Source: Blasia pusilla (Eukaryota > Marchantiophyta > Marchantiopsida > Blasiales). Taken from it: a DNA stretch of 64,000 bases. The position numbers and the translations under genes were made by a program. The DNA lies in the NCBI GenBank assembly GCA_050084515.1, contig CM114274.1, forward strand, positions 29,202,001 through 29,266,000, given 5' to 3'. Positions 57,834 to 64,000 of this stretch are shown here, piece after piece. Position 1 is the stretch's first letter, and every line of letters begins with the position of its first letter. The notes under the pieces were generated by a model, which was not told where the DNA came from, did not search any database, and saw only the letters and a program-made list of their open reading frames with translations.

Positions 57834-59394
57834 AAAACTTATAAGAGGTCTTAAACTTATAGAGACTAAAATATAAGAGAGATCATCTCTTCCAAAAGAG
57901 GTGGAAGCCCCTGCTCCCGAACCTAATCTATGCTGGATACCAGCCATAGTAGCCAACTTTTGCTCCAACTGCTCAATCGTGGCAGCCATAGCTGACTCTG
58001 TCGTAGTGGTAGGGGTAGCCACCGTAGGCTCTCCAACCACTGGTCCACCACTACCACCCCTACCACCTCTACCACCTCGGCCTCTCGGAGCTACTCCACC
58101 GCGGCCACGGTCTGATCTCAACTCAGGATGAAGATCAAAGCAACGCTCTCGAGGATGACTTGGTCTCCCGCAATGATCACACTGAGTTGGAGCCGACTCA
58201 GGCCCATCCTCCAAAGTCCGTCTCCCATCCTCTTGGGGACAAAACCTCCTAACATGATCACCTCCACATGTCCAACATGATTGTCCTTGCTGCGGGGCAG
58301 CAAATGAAGGCAATGGTCTTTGCGCAAGTGTCCTTCTAAGACCTGACTGAGGTCGTGTGTACCCCCCACGACTCCCACTACTACTACCACCACCACTACT
58401 ACGAGACTGTGAAGTGGGTTGCTGAACACGATGAGCAGTTGTTGTATCCCTAGTGAATGCGGATGTCACCACTCTCTCCTTCACCATGTTAAGCTCAATC
58501 TTCTCAGATAGAGCAAATACATGGGTCAATGTGGGTGAATCATCACTCATAAGAGTAGCATCACGTACCCTACGGCGAAACTCTATGTCCAAGATCCCAT
58601 ACCAAAACTGGACTGCCTGAGCCTCAGTCACACCCTGGGTAACTGAAATCAAGCGTCGCATACGAGTGTATGCCTCATGAAGACTCTCACCAGTCTTTCG
58701 CTCAAATTCATGAAGACTCCTCAACTTCTCTGTCTTCACTCCCTTGATAGTTCCTCTTCAACCTCTTGAAGAACTCTGCAACTGGGCTGAACGATGGTGG
58801 GGCACTAGTACCTCCACTAGTACCCCCACTGGTACCTCCATGGGTACCCCCACTCCAGCTTGTACTCGTACCACTCAACGTCGGGCTTGCTGGCATAGTA
58901 GGAGCACTAGTACCAATACCACCATGGGTGATAGACACGTAGCCTAGAGACCAATATTGTCTCCACGCCTCAATCTCAGCAACATGGTCCTTCATAAACT
59001 CATGGTAATCATCCATGGGTGGTCTTTCCAAGTGTTGAAACAACCCCTTCCAAGCCAAGAAGGGTGTAAACAACGTGGCGTTCTGCAACATCTGCATATC
59101 ATACCACGTATCAAACTCCTGCATAAAGTCCTCCAACTCAATGGTGCCCACTACACCCGAGTATCTTTGTGGGCCCTTCATGGCCCCATATATCCCGTCC
59201 ATGTCCCAAATCAATGGAGCTGCAACACTCGATAACAACGTAGAAGACTCGGTGTTTGGAACACCCTCGTCCTCCTCTTCATTAACCGTCGGAAGTGGAA
59301 AAGGTAGCCGATACCTCAATCCACTCCGTATAAAACCACCACTGTATGCACCACGGTCGCCAACCAGACCACCAGACAGCTCCGTGATGACCAA
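57834..59394 (-). pseudogene. Gag of a fourth gypsy-like copy, one frameshift
   Basis: Upstream part 59394-58720: RYSGVVGTIELEDFMQEFDT, FLAWKGLFQHLERPPMDDYH, then Gly/Thr/Ser repeats (GGTHGGTSGGTSGGTS) and AEFFKRLKRNYQG. A 1-nt indel near 58730 shifts to the downstream frame (TEKLRSLHEFERKTGESLHE). Two zinc knuckles, CWTCGGDHVRRFCP and CDHCGRPSHPRERC, precede an Arg/Gly run (RGRGGVAPRGRGGRGGRGG). It aligns with element 1 gag. No ATG is obvious before 59394, so the start is uncertain. The element is cut off at about 57834. Confidence 0.85.
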
Positions 59395-60589
59395 TGCCGA
59401 TGCCGCACCACCACCAAATTACCACCACTAAGTAACCAAGTGACGTCGATGTCGCTGTACTATTCTAGCTGTACTAGCTATGGGTGTAGGCAACCTAACT
59501 TGTCATCACCACAAGAAGCCTCCCATGGTCTACTGGTCATCACTCCAGCCTCATTACCGATAGCACACAGGAGTAACACTACTCTGGAAATCAAGGTCAA
59601 CCCTAACAATGGGCGCGCAAGCAAGAAGCAACGATGGAGGGGATCCAAACACAGGAAGTCCAATGACAACCCTCCAATCGCAAATGGAAATAAAGGTAAC
59701 ACAATCCACCAAACGTGGTGCCCCCTGAATCCACATAACCCACCACACAATTCTAACGGAATAGCTACTCCGCCGCGGGTCGATGACGTGCTAGTCGGAC
59801 TCGCAGCACCTAAAAATGTCACCTGCATGGAGAGGCTACACCGTACTATGCGCTAGAGGTCCATCAACCAAAAACTTGAGAAGCATAAAGCGCCTAACAC
59901 ATCTCCAAACAACACCAAATGAGCTACAGCAGTGTGTACACTGACATAGTTAAGAACTCAGCAGTTAAGCGTCTTCCAGGCAGAATAGCCCAAAGATGGG
60001 TGACCAGTTATGCAACACTCAAATCACAAATCCTGCAAAAACTGCCTCACGCCCAAGCAAGCAAGCTTGCTTTCTTGCTTGCTTCTTGCTCCTTACTCCA
60101 CCTCTCACGCTCACTCGCCCCGAGCTACTACGAGTTGCCTTAGAGCCTCAAAACGCCGAGACATGCCCTATTCGCCATGCTTCGCCATGGAGAGAGGCCC
60201 AACCAGGGCGCCCCCAATGGGATAGGCATCTCCAACAACAAACGAGTCACCAACCAACCAACCCCTCCGATCTGACCTTGAGCTAGTCCGCAAAATTTCG
60301 ATCAACAATTACTCCATAAATCCTCAACCAAAATTGAATATGTTTCGACCAGAATTCAATTAACCACCATAGCTATCTCTCCACAATAAATCAGCTACAA
60401 CCGAGCTCTGAGCTAAAAATTAGACAAACTTGTTGTCCATACACCTCAAGAATCGCAAATCCGACAGTGCTTCCGCCCAGATTCATGCATGCAGAAATCC
60501 GCAACGCTCCGCACACTCAAGCATATAGCTTCACATGAAATCACAATACAAGTAGCAACAAGAACCTCTCACCCGATCTGATGTCACTT
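59395..60589 (-). other. Leader or terminal-repeat region of the fourth copy
   Basis: Minus-strand DNA upstream of gag, ending near TGACATCAGATCGGGTGAG (60589). It could be A1 plus leader, but no second copy exists here to define ends. It contains the 5S-like block and a palindromic AAGCAAGCAAGCTTGC run at ~60053-60090. Confidence 0.45.
59953..60005 (+). ncRNA. 5S rRNA-like block (internal promoter region), probably a relic
   Basis: AGAACTCAGCAGTTAAGCGT and, 22 nt later, GATGGGTGACC. Plant 5S rRNA has AGAACTC.GCAGTTAAGCGT and GATGGGTGACC with the same 22-nt spacing; these cover box A and box C of the RNA polymerase III internal promoter. The segment between and the 5S ends are not conserved. 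It lies opposite to the gag strand. Cassandra TRIM elements carry 5S-derived LTR sequence, which is the nearest known parallel. Confidence 0.6.
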
Positions 60590-62560
60590 TTTTCAGTTTC
60601 CACTTTTAATCAAGGGAAAAATTCTAGAATCAAGATTTATAGGATATAAGCCGACTATTTACAATCTTTGTTATTTGCATCTATCATTCTTTCATGGAAA
60701 TATTCTTTGATGAGGCAACCCAAAATACATAAAATATCACATATTTCAATCATAGCACATATAAGTAGTATTACAAGATGATGGATCTAGAGATAAACAA
60801 ACCTAATATCCATCTTCTTACTATGTTTCATTGTTGGTTATTGGTGTTACTATTACATTTGGAGAAATTGAATTACCCTCAATAGTTGCAAAATATTCAC
60901 ATAATAGGTCCAAGATATTGGCATGTGTTACAAAAGCCATTAACTAGTATATGAACTAAATAAATGTAATCTAATGTAGATGTTTAGAGGATCGGGGTTA
61001 TTGACATATAGCTTTTTGTCTCTCATTGTGCATCTTTTTTTTTTTCATTTGTTTCATTCATAAACTCATGTAGCCCAATTTATCATGCACAATGCCCCTC
61101 ATTTAAATATTCCCAAATGGGTTGATTTTTTTCATTAATTCCCATGTGGTGGTTCTACATATGCAACGTTAATAATCTCTATCTCTATTGTTAAGAAAAT
61201 ACATATTTTTTATTGACACCATTTTAAAAAATTTAAAATTGTATTTTTGAGCAAGTATAAACTTTCTTACTAATAAAAATTAAGTTCAAGTGTCTTGAAT
61301 GAACAACCAGATTGATAGACGATCATATTAAGAATGAATGCCATCGTAAAATTTTGATTTTATGTTGGGATCTTAAAAAAGAATTTGTTTGCACATTTAG
61401 GCAAGTGTCATATAGCCAAGGTGTTTATCTTGCCATATGCCATGCAAAAAGAATGTTGAAAAATACAAGTCAGTCCTCTAATAGTGACGTGTCTTTTTGA
61501 TAAAAATTGAGAGCAAGGAAACTTAAACATGGGCTCTATCAAAATTCAAAAATTTCCATAAATGAACACCAAGTTTGAAGAATACAAGTTCTACTAAAAA
61601 ACAATGGTGCTAATAAATCCTAGTAAGTAAGGTGAACATCTATCTACTAGTAAGGACCCGTGCGATGCACAAATCTTTACTAGTATTGTTTTAATGTCAC
61701 CCCTTGCTAATTTTTGTGTATGACCCGCAATTAATGTGACTAAAACTATTTTCGAGAGAAATCTTGTGACACGTGTCAATCAAAGAAGCAACTACAAAGA
61801 AATGCATCCTACAACATCCTCCAACCAGAGTCTATAGATACTATTAAGATCATATTCTTCTTGAGAATGGAAGTTCCCATTTACCAAACGAAGTGGAACC
61901 TTCTTAAACTAGAAAAGATTATGTAATGGGATTTTCTTTGAAATCTATTTTGTTTGCAAATCCAACTAAGTGAATCGCATCGATCATAAACGTAATATTA
62001 GCTTGAAAAGTAAAGCAAGGTAAAAACATGATTTCTAAATTACTGATTTTGAAGGCAATTTTGAAGATAAAATACTAACTCAAATAATCCAAAAATTTAT
62101 GAATATACAACATTTTTAGGTTAACGTGTATATTAATATTGGAGAATGCATTTTCATTAGAGATGGTCTCTCCTTTTCCTTTTGACACATATTTAATAAC
62201 CAATAAAATGGTTAACTGCAAAAACCAATAAGATAATTTGAATTATATATATATGAAAATATTATATTATTCAAAAGTATACATCCTTCACACTAACTCT
62301 CCACTTAAACATAACAATTCCCAAATTAGTAGGAAAGAATCGTTATTCTAATAAGACCCCTTCCTCGTATCTTCCGTAAGCATTCGCCCCGAGAAGCCTC
62401 CGAGGTTATATAATGCTCCTAAGGTAACAAAATAATGTATTAAAAAAACATTTGCTATTGTCCGTAGGACTAGTCGGGCCTAAAAACAATAACCCGCGTT
62501 TCCGTCCATTTTCCACAGAGATAGGGACACGGGAACCTCGAAGTCTGTCGGCGAAGTCCA
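60590..62560. other. AT-rich spacer with a Helitron terminus
   Basis: No gene recognised. At 61646-61684 ACTAGTAAGGACCCGTGCGA, TGCAC and a second ACTAGT form a Helitron-type 3' hairpin and end; minus-strand orientation fits best (GTGCATCGCACGGGTCCTTA then CTAG|T). Partner end not found. Confidence 0.45.
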
Positions 62561-62765
62561 CACACGACGAGTAAAGTTAGCCGATAAAATTCGAGAATTA
62601 TCGACTGCTTTTAAGACTGCCTACGAAAAACCGGCTGGATTCGAACATGTCCTTTGTATTTAGTATCTGAAAACCGGTTCAAAAACCGGGATTACTGTTT
62701 CCGACTGGAAATTCCCGGCAATGTATCGGGTCCCACGAAAAAACTCCCCGAACCCTGGTCTGAAG
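62561..62765 (+). repeat. Dispersed repeat with CCGG-rich ends, copy 2
   Basis: Shares ATGTATCGGGTCCCACGAAA and AAACTCCCCGAACCCTGG with 17024-17260, and repeated ACCGG words. Non-coding. Confidence 0.45.
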
Positions 62766-62884
62766 GAGAAGCAGATGTATCGAAAGACTATAGTATTAAG
62801 TAGTGTCTGTCGTAGCCTTGCGACCATAGACCCCACGCCCTGGTTGGACGCTGCTTGAGAGTGGGATGGGTGTAGAGGGAGAAG

Positions 62885-63985
62885 CAAGTGAAGAAGGTAC
62901 CTTGAACAATTATGGTGCTACCAGCTTAGCAATATCAGCATATGCTCTTGCTCTGAGGAATACGACTTTTGCATAGGAAGCCAAGTAATGGCTAGATGTT
63001 TCATCCCTATCATCACAGAAGGCGTCAACAATCTGGCATCAAGAAGTGGAGCAAAATCACAATGATCTAGGAACTCAGAGAAGGGGATGCTGGAGACTCG
63101 TTTGGTAGATCACCAAGGTGAAAAGAGCAAGAGTGAAGTAGCTCTCCATACAGCAACTAAGGAGCACGAACAAGGTTTCTCATTTGGAAGCAAAGTTGGT
63201 GGCCTTTGTTGAAGAAAGGAAGATAATGTAATTGCTCACAGAGCTTCAGAGGCAGATAGAGAAGTTGGAGGTGGAAGCTCTGGCCTATGTGGATACATCA
63301 AGAGGATGAAAGAACAAATCTCTCATTTGGAGAAGATACAAAAGCTGGATTAGAGGCCAATTTACTAGATGTGTCTGAAAATTATACTATAGCATCAAAG
63401 ACCATATCATCTTTGGAGGGAGAAATGCACTGCGAACGGAGAATGAAGAGAAGTCAGGAAATTTCTTGCCGAGATTGAAACAATGAAACAGAAAAATGGC
63501 AAGGCACAGCAAAGAGCCAATGGAGTGGAGGAAACTATGAGGAGGATTCGTTGGGAAAAGGCTGCTGCAATAGAGTGGATGTAGACAGAGTTACAATGCC
63601 TGACAGAGCAGATGTCCTCTTCACATGATGAAAAGGAAAAGATGGCCTTGCAAGCCCTTTTGGAGGCCTCAGAACTCTGTGCAGAAAAAGGAGAGTGGGA
63701 GGAGAGATTTTGTCAAATGGAAGCAAAGGTAAGACAGGCACATTAGCAGTGTACCTTGTTGAAGGCAGATTATGTTTCCCAAATGCAGGAACTGATAATT
63801 CAAAATGATGCAACCAAAACAAGGGAGCAAGAAATAGTCTTCAAGTTGACTAAAATTCAACAGAATGTGGGGATCTAAAACCGAAAGAGATTTTATCTAG
63901 GGTCCGTTGTGATGAAGCTGAGAGGAAGTTAGCTCTTGTTATGGATGAAAAAACCCGCATGGAAAGGGAGCTTGATGAGCTTTGA
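62885..63985 (+). pseudogene. Decayed intronless coiled-coil coding sequence
   Basis: Three frames together give a continuous heptad-rich protein: KVSHLEAKLVAFVEERKIM, LLTELQRQIEKLEVEALAYV, then CQMEAKVRQAH and ADYVSQMQELIIQNDATKT, then a later stretch, partly in another frame. Stops are frequent (63230, 63583, 63745) and frame changes occur near 63300 and 63880. No intron is evident, suggesting a processed copy. A long coiled coil fits kinesin-like or tethering proteins, but I cannot name it. It may continue past the window end. Confidence 0.5.
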
Positions 63986-64000
63986 ATGAGGGTTCATGAT

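Noticed and set aside
58118-58429. Alternative minus-strand frame in gag with a Val run
   Set aside because: Out-of-frame shadow of the Ser/Gly-rich gag segment.
62885-63985. Naming the coiled-coil relic as a kinesin-12
   Set aside because: Only heptad pattern is visible; there is no motor domain or diagnostic motif.

Overview
The window reads as nuclear DNA of a repeat-rich land plant. It holds one well-preserved host gene, a BIM-type (BES1-interacting Myc-like) bHLH gene with short plant-style introns. The rest is mostly AT-rich, gene-poor DNA with LTR-type retroelements, nested insertions, Helitrons of the plant A|TC...CTAG|T type, a hAT-like repeat family and microsatellites. A seedless land plant or other non-flowering lineage is my inference: a DNMT3-type cytosine methyltransferase domain is present, and angiosperms are thought to lack host DNMT3. 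The species cannot be named from the sequence.

Layout: 1-3.5 kb, BIM-like bHLH gene (8 visible exons, one GC-AG intron). 3.5-24.8 kb, AT-rich spacer with a pyrimidine-rich block, small Helitrons, a ~550 bp (TTTA)n array, a GGACATG-rich repeat family, a (CT)n tract and two GC-richer segments with no recognised gene. 24.8-35.4 kb, a decayed minus-strand Ty1/copia element with LTRs, PBS and a 5-bp target duplication; its RT is split by a plus-strand Ty3/gypsy-like element (26.2-31.6 kb) with its own 4-bp duplication. 36.8-38.8 kb, a CpG-rich segment. 40.3-46.7 kb, a second, 5'-truncated Ty3-like element carrying protease, a DNMT3-like cytosine methyltransferase, RT, RNase H, a DDE integrase and a C-terminal PHD finger. 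49.0-49.5 kb, a solo terminal repeat. 49.7-56.8 kb, two partial copies of a third subfamily facing each other (a large inverted repeat), both ending in the same PHD finger. 57.8-60.6 kb, a minus-strand gag-only fragment whose upstream region contains a 5S rRNA-like block. 62.9-64 kb, a decayed coiled-coil coding sequence.

The main discovery is the Ty3-like lineage. Put together from its copies, the order is gag (two zinc knuckles) - aspartic protease - DNMT3-like methyltransferase - RT - RNase H - DDE integrase - PHD finger. Its ends are not ordinary LTRs. The one copy with both ends runs A1-coding-B1-NN-A2-B2, that is, split direct repeats with a 2-nt spacer NN that differs between copies. 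The polypurine tract lies directly before B1, and a solo A-B copy flanked by a 4-bp duplication supports the ends. Split direct repeats are established for PAT/Kangaroo-type tyrosine-recombinase elements; here they accompany a DDE integrase. Capture of a methyltransferase by retrotransposons has been reported in dinoflagellates and charophytes; the combination with a PHD finger and split repeats looks new to me. All copies seen here are broken by stop codons, frameshifts or truncation.
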